A DNA stretch of 21,713 bases from Acetatifactor sp. (GTDB lineage Bacteria > Bacillota > Clostridia > Lachnospirales > Lachnospiraceae), in the NCBI GenBank assembly GCA_024699575.1, contig JAILPF010000127.1, positions 1-21,713 of the forward strand, written 5' to 3'. The position numbers were made by a program, and so were the translations under genes. Below are positions 1-8,433 of the stretch, one piece after another. Below the pieces are notes generated by a model that was not told the DNA's origin, searched no databases, and was given only the letters and a program-made list of their open reading frames with translations. Positions within the stretch are counted from its first letter, which is position 1. Every line of letters starts with the position of its first letter.

Positions 1-1
1 A

Positions 2-36
2 TTTAAGTGCAACTCTTCGGAGCTGCACTTATTTTT
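2..36 (+). terminator. Intrinsic terminator with UUCG tetraloop
   Basis: An 11-base stem (5-15 with 20-30, one A-C mismatch) closes on a C(UUCG)G tetraloop and is followed by ATTTTT. This is a standard rho-independent terminator shape. It probably ends a gene lying just left of the window, often a mobC-like gene in such elements. It sits only 15 bases before the relaxase start, so it could also act as an attenuator for that gene. Confidence 0.7.
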
Positions 37-51
37 GTGGGGGAAAATATT

Positions 52-1464
52 ATGGCAGCTACAAGACTTATTTCATTACACATGAACAAGGGAAGGACTC
101 TTGCCAAGTGTCTGAAGGACAGGACGGATTATGAAATGAACCCGGACAAAACAGAAAAAGGGAAATACGTTTCATCTTATGCCTGTGATCCTAAGACTGT
201 GGTGGAAGAATTTATTTTATCCAAAAGAGAATATGAACGTGTTACAGGCAAGCATCCCAAGAATGATGTCATTGCATATCAGATAAGGCAGTCCTTCAAG
301 CCCGGAGAGATTACACCGGAGGATGCAAACCGAATCGGATATGAGACAGCTATGAGATTTACAAAAGGCAATCATGCCTTTGTAGTATCGACTCATACTG
401 ACAAGGACCACGTTCATAATCATATTATTTTCAACTCCACAGCTCTTAGTGGTGACAGGAAGTTCAAGGATTTTCTTTTGTCGGGCATGGCACTTGGGAG
501 ACTTTCCAATCTTATCTGCATGGAGAATGGATTATCTGTAATTGCTCCGCAGCCTTATCATAGTAAGACAACCTATATTCATGAGGAGAGAGGTCCTACT
601 TTCAGGGACAAGCTTAGAGAATCAATTGACGTTGCTCTTTCAAAGAAGCCGGGCTCTTTTGAAGATCTTTTGTCTGAACTTTCCAAGCAGGGTTATGAAA
701 TAAAACGAGGCAAGCATACTTCCGTTAGAGGAAATGGTCAGCAGAGATTTATCTGCTTCCGTTCTCTGGGAGATGGATACACGGAAAAAGATCTGATGAA
801 AAAGTTGGAAGGAGTCGAGAAGGGAACTGCGCCTAAGGAGACGGCTCCAAAGGAAGAACAGAAACCATTTTATAGGGATGATAAGTTTGACCTTCTGATA
901 AACATTCAGGACATCATCGCTCAGGGAAAAGGTCCTGGCTATGAGATGTGGGCGAAGAAGTTCAATGTAAAAAATGTCATGAAGGCAATTCTCTTTTTCC
1001 AGGAGAAGGGGCTAAGGACATATGCAGAACTGGAAAAAAAGGCGGGAGATACTTCTGACAGATTCTCTCAGCTATCTGACGACATAAAAGGATATGAGAG
1101 CAAGCTGAAGAAAATCTCAGAACAAAAGAAAGTCATAAAAGATTATTCCGGTACAAAAGAAATTTATCAGCAGTACAGGCAGTCGGGCTACAACAGGAAA
1201 TTTTTTGAAGAGCATAAAGAAGAAATTATGACTCATAAAGCTGCGAAAGATGCTTTCGATAAATACAAAGGTAAGTTTCCGTCTTACAAAGAACTCAGTG
1301 CTGAGTATGACAAAGTGCTTTCAAAAAAGAGAGCTGCCTATGCCGAGTACAAGGAAGTCAGAAAAGATATGCAGACATATCAGACTGCAAAATATGATAT
1401 CGACCAGATACTTGGTATTGGAAAAGAACAGGAACAGAATAAAAATCGTGAACGTTCACGATAA
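52..1464 (+). CDS. MOBP-type relaxase / mobilization nuclease (VirD2-like)
   Basis: Relaxases of this family nick the origin of transfer and stay covalently bound to the transferred strand. The three-histidine metal motif is clear at residues 115-124 (H115, H120, H122, H124 in HTDKDHVHNH), followed by IIFNS. Tyr27, in DYEMNPDKT, is the likely catalytic tyrosine because families of this type carry it just before an NPxKT sequence. Residues about 1-260 are the nuclease domain. The rest, about 300-460, is charged, helical and probably coiled coil, ending in a basic tail. I chose ATG 52 over an in-frame GTG at 7 because a purine-rich GGGGGAAAA ribosome site precedes ATG 52 and because the GTG falls inside the terminator hairpin. 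At 470 residues it looks complete. The element type (ICE or mobilizable island) cannot be decided here. Confidence 0.9.
   Translation: MAATRLISLHMNKGRTLAKCLKDRTDYEMNPDKTEKGKYVSSYACDPKTVVEEFILSKREYERVTGKHPKNDVIAYQIRQSFKPGEITPEDANRIGYETAMRFTKGNHAFVVSTHTDKDHVHNHIIFNSTALSGDRKFKDFLLSGMALGRLSNLICMENGLSVIAPQPYHSKTTYIHEERGPTFRDKLRESIDVALSKKPGSFEDLLSELSKQGYEIKRGKHTSVRGNGQQRFICFRSLGDGYTEKDLMKKLEGVEKGTAPKETAPKEEQKPFYRDDKFDLLINIQDIIAQGKGPGYEMWAKKFNVKNVMKAILFFQEKGLRTYAELEKKAGDTSDRFSQLSDDIKGYESKLKKISEQKKVIKDYSGTKEIYQQYRQSGYNRKFFEEHKEEIMTHKAAKDAFDKYKGKFPSYKELSAEYDKVLSKKRAAYAEYKEVRKDMQTYQTAKYDIDQILGIGKEQEQNKNRERSR
1445..1462. repeat. 18-base perfect palindrome at relaxase 3' end
   Basis: ATCGTGAACGTTCACGAT reads identically on both strands and spans the last codons of the relaxase and the first base of its stop codon. 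With no loop it is better suited to bind a dimeric protein than to form a hairpin, though a TTTT lies 5 bases downstream. It could be an operator or a weak terminator. Confidence 0.55.
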
Positions 1465-1717
1465 TCTTTTGGGGCAGTCCATCGTGGCTGCCTCTATCTA
1501 CTAACAACAACCAAACGTCATTTGCCATCTTCTTGGCGGAATTTCTTTCAGCTCCGGAAGGAGTGTAGTCAGATTTTAATCTGAAGCGAGGGGATTGGGG
1601 ATGTGCCCCAACAAGTGAGTTTCGATGGGTATATATCGAAACCCCACTTGCCACTTTACTCTACCCCTTTGGGGATGGGGATGACGCGCGGGACTTTTAC
1701 GGGAGGAACAAATAAAA
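1465..1717 (+). other. Structured non-coding region, candidate oriT or regulatory leader
   Basis: No convincing gene lies in these 253 bases, but inverted repeats are dense. They are TCAGATT/AATCTGA (1569-1584), GGGG-ATGTG-CCCC (1597-1609), a two-part stem CAAGTG plus TTTCGAT pairing with ATCGAAA plus CACTTG (1612-1650, 8-base loop), and CCCC-TTT-GGGG (1664-1674). Closely spaced inverted repeats next to a relaxase gene are typical of transfer origins. An RNA leader controlling the methyltransferase gene is the alternative. The 1701-1706 GGGAGG is the ribosome binding site of that gene. A nick site cannot be assigned. Confidence 0.4.
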
Positions 1718-2335
1718 ATGATCAGAGAATTTATAAAGGGTAACAATAATCAAGATGCCGGGGATAAAGAAAAGACTTCGGCAGTGAAGAAAAAATATGA
1801 AGTCATCTACGCGGATCCGCCTTGGCGATTCCGAGTCAGAACAGAAAAAGGAAAGGGGAGGAGTGCTGAGAATCATTATCCGACAATGATGCTGGAGGAC
1901 ATCTGCAGCCTTCCGGTAAAAGAAATTGCTGCAGACGATTCGATTCTTTTCATGTGGGCGACCTTTCCGAATCTGAAAGAAGCGTTTGATGTCATCGATG
2001 CCTGGGGATTCAAATACAAGACCGTGGCCTTCGTCTGGGTGAAACAAAATAAAAAATTGGATTCTCTTTTCTGGGGTATGGGGTATTGGACGAGATCCAA
2101 CGCTGAGGTATGCTTGCTTGCAACCAAAGGGCATCCGAAGCGAATCGACACAGCAGTTCATCAGGTTATCATCAGTCACATTGAAGAACACAGCAAGAAA
2201 CCTGCAGAGACAAGGAACCGGATTGTAAAACTTGTGGGTGATGTTCCGAGAGTAGAACTCTTTGCAAGACAAAAGACTCCGGGATGGGACACTTGGGGGA
2301 ATGAAGTGGAGAATGATCTGGAGATGGCTGCATGA
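1718..2335 (+). CDS. MT-A70 family N6-adenine DNA methyltransferase
   Basis: This 205-residue protein should transfer a methyl group from S-adenosylmethionine to adenine N6, most likely in DNA. The catalytic DPPW motif is at residues 33-36 after VIYA. The family's later FWGMGYWTR..AEVCLLATKG region and the closing GWDTWGNEV are also present, so the domain is intact. GGGAGG sits about ten bases before ATG 1718. Its place directly after a relaxase suggests element-borne modification that may protect transferring DNA from host restriction; no restriction enzyme is next to it. The open frame that follows its stop codon belongs to a transposase fragment, so the region immediately downstream has been rearranged although the gene itself looks whole. 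Confidence 0.9.
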   Translation: MIREFIKGNNNQDAGDKEKTSAVKKKYEVIYADPPWRFRVRTEKGKGRSAENHYPTMMLEDICSLPVKEIAADDSILFMWATFPNLKEAFDVIDAWGFKYKTVAFVWVKQNKKLDSLFWGMGYWTRSNAEVCLLATKGHPKRIDTAVHQVIISHIEEHSKKPAETRNRIVKLVGDVPRVELFARQKTPGWDTWGNEVENDLEMAA

Positions 2336-2854
2336 ATTGTATTTGACCAGGTAGATTCCTTCCATGTAATCCAATGGATTGTAAGACTGATAGACAACTA
2401 TATACGAGTACTTATCAAGAAATTCAAACAGCGCGACCGGGAGGAATTTCTAAGACAGCACCCAGAAATCCAGCCACCCTTCTCAATCCCCCTTTCCAAT
2501 GAGGTATATCTGCTCCAGAAATATCGATGGATTATCCTTTCCAACCAATCGAACATCAAGTACCATAACGATCCGCGCATGGACAACCACTTTCGCGCTC
2601 TTATGAACACTTATGACTACGAAGATGCCCTGTTCCGTATAGATCCAAAACTCCGGGAATATAGGGAACTAAAAGAGAAATACGTCCAGTTTAATTCGCG
2701 TAATGCCGGGAATCCCTCCGATGCCAGAAAAGAAATGCAGGTTCTCATCCAAGAATACAGAAATTCAGAGCATGAGATATTTCGTGAGTTTGCATCTCTA
2801 CTGGTGAAATTTGAGGATCCTATCATCAACTCCTTTATCATGGTTGTCGATTAG
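2336..2854 (+). pseudogene. ISL3 family transposase, internal fragment
   Basis: An uninterrupted frame of about 170 codons begins right after the methyltransferase stop. It contains VDSFHVIQWIVRLIDNYIR, YLLQKYRWIILSNQSNIKYH and later EFASLLVKFEDPIINSFIMV. These are recognisable central stretches of ISL3-type DDE transposases. The N-terminal zinc-binding and first catalytic-Asp part is missing. So is the C-terminal part, which normally continues into the RLSNGPIE region. The frame runs past the homologous part only as Val-Asp-stop. A gene caller may report the piece from ATG 2579 as a 91-residue hypothetical protein; it is not an independent gene. No terminal inverted repeats are visible, so the copy is dead and was trimmed by deletion on both sides. 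Confidence 0.85.
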
Positions 2855-2987
2855 TCAAACTGCAGAGAAGTGGGGAATTTCACAAAGAAGGATACGACTG
2901 CTGTGTGTTGAAGGTAGAATACCAGGTGCTTTTAAGATGGGAGCATATTGGTCTATTCCAGATGATGCTGAAAAACCAAAAGATTAA
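2841..2987 (+). pseudogene. Small HTH (excisionase-like) protein, fragment lacking its start
   Basis: In the frame one base on from the transposase remnant, the DNA reads WLSISQTAEKWGISQRRIRL and then LCVEGRIPGAFKMGAYWSIP, DDAEKPKD and a stop at 2985-2987. This is the winged-helix DNA-binding domain of the small excisionase/MerR-like proteins common in Clostridia. No start codon or ribosome site precedes it, because the upstream sequence switches to ISL3 transposase around 2840-2846. Those proteins usually have further residues after the AEKP motif, so the 3' end may also be cut, here directly against the promoter region of the next gene. It marks the second side of the rearrangement scar. 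Confidence 0.75.
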
Positions 2988-3048
2988 TGAATAGTTAATT
3001 GTTTTCCGTAATTTTTGTTTATTTACGCACGCGAATAAAAGCTATTAT
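2987..3048 (+). promoter_or_regulatory. Promoter with shared operator, site 1 (unit A)
   Basis: ATGAATAGTTAATTGTTTTC (2987-3006) matches 19 of 20 bases of 8339-8358 in front of unit B. Its TGTTTTCCG core (3000-3008) recurs in front of unit C. A second TGTTT with TTACG lies at 3016-3027. A plausible -10, TATTAT (3043-3048), starts 43 bases after the start of the core, and no good -35 is visible. That is the expected layout for an activator-dependent promoter. I infer binding by the AraC-type regulator encoded at 15753-16964. Confidence 0.5.
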
Positions 3049-3091
3049 AAAAAAGTAATATTGTGAGATAAAAAGGTGAAAGGAGACGGCT

Positions 3092-5626
3092 ATGAGGATA
3101 TATGATTTTAGGGTAGAGTACCGAAAAAATCCTATTGGAATCACGGAAAAGCATCCAAGGTTTTCGTGGAAACTGGATTCTGAAACAAAAGATACGGTAC
3201 AGAAAACTTATCATATTTTGGTAAAAACAGAAGGGCAGGTTGTATGGGATGAATACGAACAGAGTGAGAATTCTATATTGATTCCATACAATGGCAAACC
3301 GCTTTGTGCAGAAACTGCATATGATGTAGAAGTAGAGGTGACAGATAATTATGGGAATTATGCGAAAGCACAGGCGTTATTTGAAACAGGTATGATAGAT
3401 AGTCTTGCATTTAAGGCAGATATGATTTCACATGACTTTCCAGAGGAAGAAACTGCGTGCCCGATTTTTTATCATACATTTATTACGAGGAAAGCCGTAA
3501 AAAGAGCGAGGATTTATATAACAGCCAGAGGCGTTTATGAAGCATATTTAAATGGAAATAGAATTGGGGAAGACCATATGGCTCCAGGATGGACAAGCTA
3601 TCACAAACGCCTGCAATATCAGATTTATGATATTACATCTATGCTGTCAGAAAAAAATGAGATTGAAATTGTAGTAGGAGACGGATGGTATAAAGGGCCT
3701 CTTGGTTTTGTCATGAAGGAAAAGATATATGGCGGTCGTACAGGCGTATTTGCAGAAGCTCACATCTGGTATGAAGACGGAAGTCGGGAAGTTGTGTGTA
3801 CGAATGACGAATGGAAGGTAAGAACCGGGGAAATTCGTTACAGCGAAATCTATATGGGAGAAATCATTGACACAACGGTTGGAATGGAAAATGGTTCCTG
3901 TGAGGATTCGCAGATTTGTTATGGCAGAGTTTGGGGTATGGATTTTGATCGTACAACTTTGACTGCACAAGAAAATGAACCGGTAAGAATTACAGAGAGA
4001 ATTCCAGGGAAAAAACTGATTATAACGCCAAAAGGCGAGAAGGTAATTGATTTCGGACAAAATCTGACAGGTGCTGAGGAAGTGCATATTAATGGAAAGA
4101 AAGGGCAAAAAATTGTAATCAGGCATGCGGAAACGCTGGATAAGGACGGAAATTTCTGTCCTGCCACACTTCGTCTTGCAAAATCAACGGATGTTTTCAT
4201 ATGCAATGGAAAAGAACAAGTCTTTCTCCCACATTTTACATTTCATGGTTTTCGTTACATTTGTGTGGAAGGCGTGGATGAAATAACGCCGGATCAGTTT
4301 ACAGCATGTGTCATGCATTCTGATATGGAAAAGACGGGTGATTTTGCCTGTTCTGATAAAAAGGTAAATCAGCTTCAAAGCAATATTGCATGGGGGCAGC
4401 GTGACAATTTCCTTGATATTCCTACGGATTGCCCGCAGCGTGATGAACGTCTGGGATGGACTGGCGATGCGCAGGTGTTTTCGTGGACAGCTGCGTTTAA
4501 TCGTAATACAGCATTGTTCTTCCGGAAATGGATGCGTGATATGACGGCGGATTCTTCTTTGGAAAAAGGAGTTCCTTATATTGTGCCGGATATTCTTGGA
4601 AAATACAGCGCAGCGGCGTGGAGCGATGCGGCAGTTATTATGCCATGGGTGGTATATCAGGTATATGGCGATAAAAGAGTTTTGGAAGAATCATGGAAAT
4701 GTATGCATGAATGGGTTGACTATATTAGAAAACAATGTGGAAAAAATGGCCTTTGGCAAAGCGGGTTTCAGTATGGAGACTGGCTGGCTATGGATAAAGA
4801 AGTATTTGGAGGTCAGACCGGAGCGACAGACCAGTATTTGATTGCAAATGCATATTTTCTTTATGTAACTGACCTTGTAAGGCAAACAGCTGAAATATTA
4901 CATATGGCGGCGGAAGCAGGTAATTATAGGAAATTATACGAGGATACGCTGTGTGCATTTCGTCGGGAGTACTATACGGAAACAGGGAGGATTGTCAGTG
5001 AGACGCAGACAGGGGCAGTCCTGTCGCTTTATTTTAATCTGGCAAGAGAAGAGGACAGAGAGAGGATTCTGCATACGTTAGTTTCCAATATCCAAAAACA
5101 TAAAAACCATCTGACAACGGGATTTGTGGGAACACCGTACCTGTGTCATACGTTATCTGACAACGGTTATCATGAACTGGCAGCAACATTGTTTATGAAT
5201 GAAGATACGCCGTCATGGCTGTATGCGGTCAATATGGGAGCAACCACCATATGGGAACGCTGGAATTCCATTCTTCCGGACGGCAGCTTTCAGGGAGATG
5301 ATATGAATTCTTTAAATCATTACGCATATGGCTCTATCGGAGACTGGATGTACCGGAAAATTGCCGGAGTGAGCCAGATGGAACCGGGATATAAAAAATT
5401 TAAAGTGCAGCCAATGTTTGTAAAAGGAATTGAGGAAGCGGGAATCTGGTTTGAATCTGTGTATGGAAAAATTGAGAGTAAATGGAGCCGAAAAGATGGG
5501 AAGATTCGGGGATATGTCAGAGTTCCGGCTAATACAATGGCAGAAATACATCTGCCTGAAAAGGAAGATGTATTTAGGGTGGGTTCTGGTATTTATAAAT
5601 ATGAATATGCCAGCCGGATAAAGTGA
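3092..5626 (+). CDS. GH78 alpha-L-rhamnosidase (first copy)
   Basis: This enzyme should cleave terminal alpha-L-rhamnose from glycosides by the inverting mechanism of GH78. Order of domains in 844 residues: Fn3-like beta domain (about 1-105), jelly-roll domains with YITARGVYEAYLNG and EIVVGDGWYKG (about 125-300), then the alpha-barrel catalytic domain. The acid-side motif is complete, CPQRDERLGWTGDA, with Asp451, Glu452 and Asp459. The base is expected to be Glu722 in GATTIWERW. A C-terminal beta domain follows. There is no signal peptide, so it is cytoplasmic. AGGAGA lies 5 bases before ATG 3092. It is the first gene of unit A and sits behind the shared operator. Two GH78 copies in one locus suggest different linkages or substrates. 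Confidence 0.93.
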   Translation: MRIYDFRVEYRKNPIGITEKHPRFSWKLDSETKDTVQKTYHILVKTEGQVVWDEYEQSENSILIPYNGKPLCAETAYDVEVEVTDNYGNYAKAQALFETGMIDSLAFKADMISHDFPEEETACPIFYHTFITRKAVKRARIYITARGVYEAYLNGNRIGEDHMAPGWTSYHKRLQYQIYDITSMLSEKNEIEIVVGDGWYKGPLGFVMKEKIYGGRTGVFAEAHIWYEDGSREVVCTNDEWKVRTGEIRYSEIYMGEIIDTTVGMENGSCEDSQICYGRVWGMDFDRTTLTAQENEPVRITERIPGKKLIITPKGEKVIDFGQNLTGAEEVHINGKKGQKIVIRHAETLDKDGNFCPATLRLAKSTDVFICNGKEQVFLPHFTFHGFRYICVEGVDEITPDQFTACVMHSDMEKTGDFACSDKKVNQLQSNIAWGQRDNFLDIPTDCPQRDERLGWTGDAQVFSWTAAFNRNTALFFRKWMRDMTADSSLEKGVPYIVPDILGKYSAAAWSDAAVIMPWVVYQVYGDKRVLEESWKCMHEWVDYIRKQCGKNGLWQSGFQYGDWLAMDKEVFGGQTGATDQYLIANAYFLYVTDLVRQTAEILHMAAEAGNYRKLYEDTLCAFRREYYTETGRIVSETQTGAVLSLYFNLAREEDRERILHTLVSNIQKHKNHLTTGFVGTPYLCHTLSDNGYHELAATLFMNEDTPSWLYAVNMGATTIWERWNSILPDGSFQGDDMNSLNHYAYGSIGDWMYRKIAGVSQMEPGYKKFKVQPMFVKGIEEAGIWFESVYGKIESKWSRKDGKIRGYVRVPANTMAEIHLPEKEDVFRVGSGIYKYEYASRIK

Positions 5627-5676
5627 TTTTGAGGTACATGGGTTGGAAGAAAAACACTTTCAACTATTGATTTGAG

Positions 5677-5694
5677 TGTCTGCCAAAGCAGACA
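5677..5694. repeat. Short hairpin upstream of the first AEC gene
   Basis: TGTCTGC-CAAA-GCAGACA is a perfect 7-base stem with a 4-base loop, placed 13 bases before the likely start of the AEC gene. No T-run follows, so it is not a standard terminator. It may tune expression of the carrier relative to the rhamnosidase, or stabilise a processed transcript end. Confidence 0.4.
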
Positions 5695-5707
5695 GATGGG
5701 TGTAAAA

Positions 5708-6619
5708 ATGAAAAATGTTGTTACAATGCAGATTACCATGTTCACATTGATTCTTGCAGGGCTGATAGTGAAAAAGAAAGGATTGGTATCGGAAGAAGGG
5801 CAGAAAAATATCACAGATTTGGTGATTTATATTGTCCTTCCCTGCAATATTTTAAATGCATTTATGGTCGAGGGTAATCAGGAGTTTCTGGGGCAGTTCT
5901 TTATGGTTTTGGCACTCAGCATCGGAATTCAGGCTTTCAGTTCGATAGCAGGTAAAATACTATATTCAAAAAAAGAACTTTCCCATCAAATGAGCCTGCG
6001 GTATGGATTAATCTGTTCCAATGCCGGTTTTCTGGGAAACCCTGTTGCAGAAGGGATGTTTGGGGAAACGGGGCTTGCTATGGCGAATGTGTTTCTGATT
6101 CCGCTGCGTATTATGATGTGGTCATCCGGGCTTGGCATATATACCGGAAATAACGACTGGAAAAGCACAGTGAAAAAAGTAATCACACATCCCTGTATCC
6201 TTGCCTGCCTGGCGGGGGTTTTGATTATGTGCCTGCAGGTTCCCATTCCGGCAGTACCGAAAAATGTAATCCAGACAATCGGAAGGTGCAATACGGCATT
6301 ATCGATGATGGTAATTGGGATGATACTGGCGGGGGCGGATATACGTCTTTTGTTTGACCAGGAAGTACTTGCATACAGTGTTTTGCGTCTGGCAGTGATG
6401 CCTGCACTGGTCTATGGGGTGTGCCGGTTGTTTTCGATGCCGTCTCTGGTGACCGGAATCTGTGTGGTTTTAACAGGTATGCCGGCGGGAGCGACTACAA
6501 GTATTCTTGCCAGTAAATATCATGCGGATGAAATATTTGCGACAAAGCTGGTGGTGGTTTCTACAGTACTTTCCATGGTAACAATACCCTTATGGAGCAT
6601 GGCGCTTGCGGAGATATAA
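5708..6619 (+). CDS. AEC (auxin efflux carrier) family transporter, first copy
   Basis: This integral membrane protein has about ten hydrophobic segments and the family's signature stretches: SNAGFLGNP in the first half and GMPAGATTSILASKYHADEI followed by FATKLVVVSTVLSMVTIP at the end. AEC carriers move organic acids such as malate or malonate in characterised bacterial cases and auxin in plants; many clostridial members have no known substrate. The length, about 303 residues, is normal. ATG 5708 gives a natural hydrophobic N-terminus (MKNVVTMQITMFTL). ATG 5696 and a TTG at 5672 are in frame but lie in or next to a hairpin, and no start has a strong ribosome site. Its position between a rhamnosidase and a hydrolase suggests export or import of an acid or aglycone derived from the glycoside. 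Confidence 0.85.
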   Translation: MKNVVTMQITMFTLILAGLIVKKKGLVSEEGQKNITDLVIYIVLPCNILNAFMVEGNQEFLGQFFMVLALSIGIQAFSSIAGKILYSKKELSHQMSLRYGLICSNAGFLGNPVAEGMFGETGLAMANVFLIPLRIMMWSSGLGIYTGNNDWKSTVKKVITHPCILACLAGVLIMCLQVPIPAVPKNVIQTIGRCNTALSMMVIGMILAGADIRLLFDQEVLAYSVLRLAVMPALVYGVCRLFSMPSLVTGICVVLTGMPAGATTSILASKYHADEIFATKLVVVSTVLSMVTIPLWSMALAEI

Positions 6620-6652
6620 AAGGGTCGGATAATAACAAAAAGGAGAGAGCAA

Positions 6653-8332
6653 ATGGCTGAGATGGAGGAAAGAGAATTATATTTGAGAATGGAGCAATGG
6701 GTGAAGGGGCAGTTTGAAGAGGTTTCCATAAAGGCTACGCGGAATGTGGGGAAAACGGAAGAGCGGATGCTGCCGATGCGGGATGGAACCTGCCTGAAAA
6801 CGGTAATCCGGTTTCCGGAGCCTGTGGAAGAAGGCGAACAGTTCCCAACAGTACTTGTGCGTTCCTGTTATCCCGGGCAGGAAGTGATTCTGCGTATCCG
6901 GGCGGAAGAATTTGTAAAAAGAGGCTTCGGATTTGTATACCAGTGGTGCCGGGGAACCGGAGGTTCACAGGGAGAATGGGAGCCGAATGTCAATGAAAGG
7001 GATGACGGGCTGGATACGGTTAACTGGCTGGCAAGGCAGCCGATTGTAAAAAATATCGGATACTGGGGGGATTCCTATCTGGCGTTAACCGGCTGGTGCA
7101 TGGCGGATGCGGTTCCGGAGAAAGTAAAAACCATGTGCCTTGGCGTGTATGGGGCAGACCGCCATGTCTCTGCATATCAGGACGGTCTTTTCCGGATGGA
7201 TGTGCTGACATCCTGGGCAAGGGAAAATGCAGGAACAGCCATTGCGGCTGATAATGAGACTTCGTACCTGTTCCGGCCGCAGAAGGATGTGGACGAAAAA
7301 TTATGGGGCGTGCATCTGGACTGGTACAGGGATTGGGTAAGCAATCCGGAGAGGGAGGCGGATTACTGGAAGCAGGGATTTTGGGGAATGTTGAAAGGGA
7401 TTCCGCAAAAAGTAAGAATTCCCATGCTGATACGGGAAGGCTGGTACGACCACCATCTGGGAAGCGCGCTTATATCTTATGGGCAGCTTTCAGAGGAAAC
7501 CAGACGGCATTCTGTTTTGCAGATTGGTCCATGGAACCATAATTATATGGCTGTGATTCCGGAAGAAAAAATTTCACAGCTGAAAGACGATTCAGCATCA
7601 GCGCCGCTGGAATGGTTTTACAGAATCCTTGTAAAGGGTGAAATTCCGGAGGGCGGGATAAAGGAATATGTCATCGGGGAAGACCGCTGGGTGGAAAAGA
7701 AGGATATGCGGGATTCAGCCGGGAAGATATTCTATCTGTGTGCAGATGGGTCTCTGAACGAAAGGGCGGAAAAAAATGGAAAGAGAACCTACTGCTATGA
7801 TCCGGAAAACCCGGTGCGCAGCCACGGCGGGGAATCCATGCTTGCGGATATGAAGGAAAATGGAAGCTTTTTGCAGCCCGGACCGGATTATCGGAAGGAC
7901 GTGATTTCTTTTGTCTCTGATGTACTGGATAAAAAGCTTCTGGTGGAAGGAAGAATAAAGGTAAAGCTTTTTGTAAGTTCGGATGCGGAGGATACGGCCT
8001 TTACGGCAAAAATAATGGAAGTGTTTCCCGATGGGAAGACGGTCAATGTACGGGGAAGCATTACCACCCTTGCTTTCAGGAATGGCTCTGACTGCAGGCA
8101 GGAATATATACCGGGGGAAATAGTGGAAATCTGCATTCAGATGTGGGATATAGCATGGTGTTTTCGTGAAGGCTCCAGAGTCCGTGTAGATATCAGCTCT
8201 TCCGATTTTCCGCAATATGCGGTTCATACCAATTATCCGGGATTGTGGTCTTTGCAGGATAAAACAAAAAAGGCGGTTCAGGCTGTCTATACAGGATTAC
8301 AATATCCGTCTGCCGTTATTTTGCCAATTTAA
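6653..8332 (+). CDS. CocE/NonD family alpha/beta hydrolase (X-Pro peptidase S15-like)
   Basis: The 559-residue protein is a serine hydrolase of the cocaine-esterase / X-Pro dipeptidyl-peptidase family. The triad is readable: Ser141 in GDSYLALTG, Asp266 in REGWYDHH and His296 in GPWNHNY. MLPMRDGTCLKTVIRFPEP near the N-terminus is the usual first strand pair. The C-terminal third (about 345-559) is the galactose-binding-like jelly roll, with RVRVDISSSDFPQY near its end. Annotation pipelines often name such proteins peptidases, but members also cleave esters. The context, between sugar-releasing genes and with no peptide transport nearby, favours an ester or amide in an acylated glycoside; this is inference. 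AAGGAGAG precedes ATG 6653. There is no signal peptide. It is the last gene of unit A. Confidence 0.85.
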   Translation: MAEMEERELYLRMEQWVKGQFEEVSIKATRNVGKTEERMLPMRDGTCLKTVIRFPEPVEEGEQFPTVLVRSCYPGQEVILRIRAEEFVKRGFGFVYQWCRGTGGSQGEWEPNVNERDDGLDTVNWLARQPIVKNIGYWGDSYLALTGWCMADAVPEKVKTMCLGVYGADRHVSAYQDGLFRMDVLTSWARENAGTAIAADNETSYLFRPQKDVDEKLWGVHLDWYRDWVSNPEREADYWKQGFWGMLKGIPQKVRIPMLIREGWYDHHLGSALISYGQLSEETRRHSVLQIGPWNHNYMAVIPEEKISQLKDDSASAPLEWFYRILVKGEIPEGGIKEYVIGEDRWVEKKDMRDSAGKIFYLCADGSLNERAEKNGKRTYCYDPENPVRSHGGESMLADMKENGSFLQPGPDYRKDVISFVSDVLDKKLLVEGRIKVKLFVSSDAEDTAFTAKIMEVFPDGKTVNVRGSITTLAFRNGSDCRQEYIPGEIVEICIQMWDIAWCFREGSRVRVDISSSDFPQYAVHTNYPGLWSLQDKTKKAVQAVYTGLQYPSAVILPI

Positions 8333-8338
8333 AACAAC

Positions 8339-8399
8339 ATGAATAGTTAAATGTTTTCGTGAATAAATGAACGCTGACTGTAAAACCATATTTTATACT
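8339..8399 (+). promoter_or_regulatory. Promoter with shared operator, site 2 (unit B)
   Basis: ATGAATAGTTAAATGTTTTC (8339-8358) is nearly identical to site 1. It is followed by GTGAATAAATGAAC (8359-8372), which aligns with the A-rich half of the unit C site. The -10 candidate TATACT (8394-8399) starts 42 bases after the core start at 8352. No -35 consensus is evident. This suggests that unit B has its own, co-regulated promoter rather than depending only on read-through from unit A. Confidence 0.5.
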
Positions 8400-8433
8400 A
8401 TTTTTATCAAAAATACTTAGGAGGCAACTTCAA

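Noticed and set aside
1358-1654. 98-residue reverse open frame spanning the relaxase end and the structured region
   Set aside because: It overlaps the relaxase 3' end and runs through the inverted repeats, has no ribosome site and no family pattern; it reads as a by-product of the structured DNA.
1697-2374. 225-residue reverse open frame opposite the methyltransferase
   Set aside because: It mirrors a clear MT-A70 gene with an intact DPPW motif; the reverse product is rich in Cys, His and Phe and has no recognisable domain.
2579-2854. Independent 91-residue hypothetical protein
   Set aside because: The homologous frame continues upstream to 2336 as ISL3 transposase, so the ATG is an internal methionine of a fragment.
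7715-8227. 170-residue reverse open frame inside the CocE-type gene
   Set aside because: The forward gene has a full catalytic triad and C-domain over this stretch, and the reverse frame has no start signal.
6653-8332. Reading the CocE-type protein as a genuine X-Pro dipeptidyl peptidase
   Set aside because: Family membership alone does not give peptidase activity, the long N-terminal domain of lactococcal PepX is absent, and the neighbours are sugar and ester enzymes.
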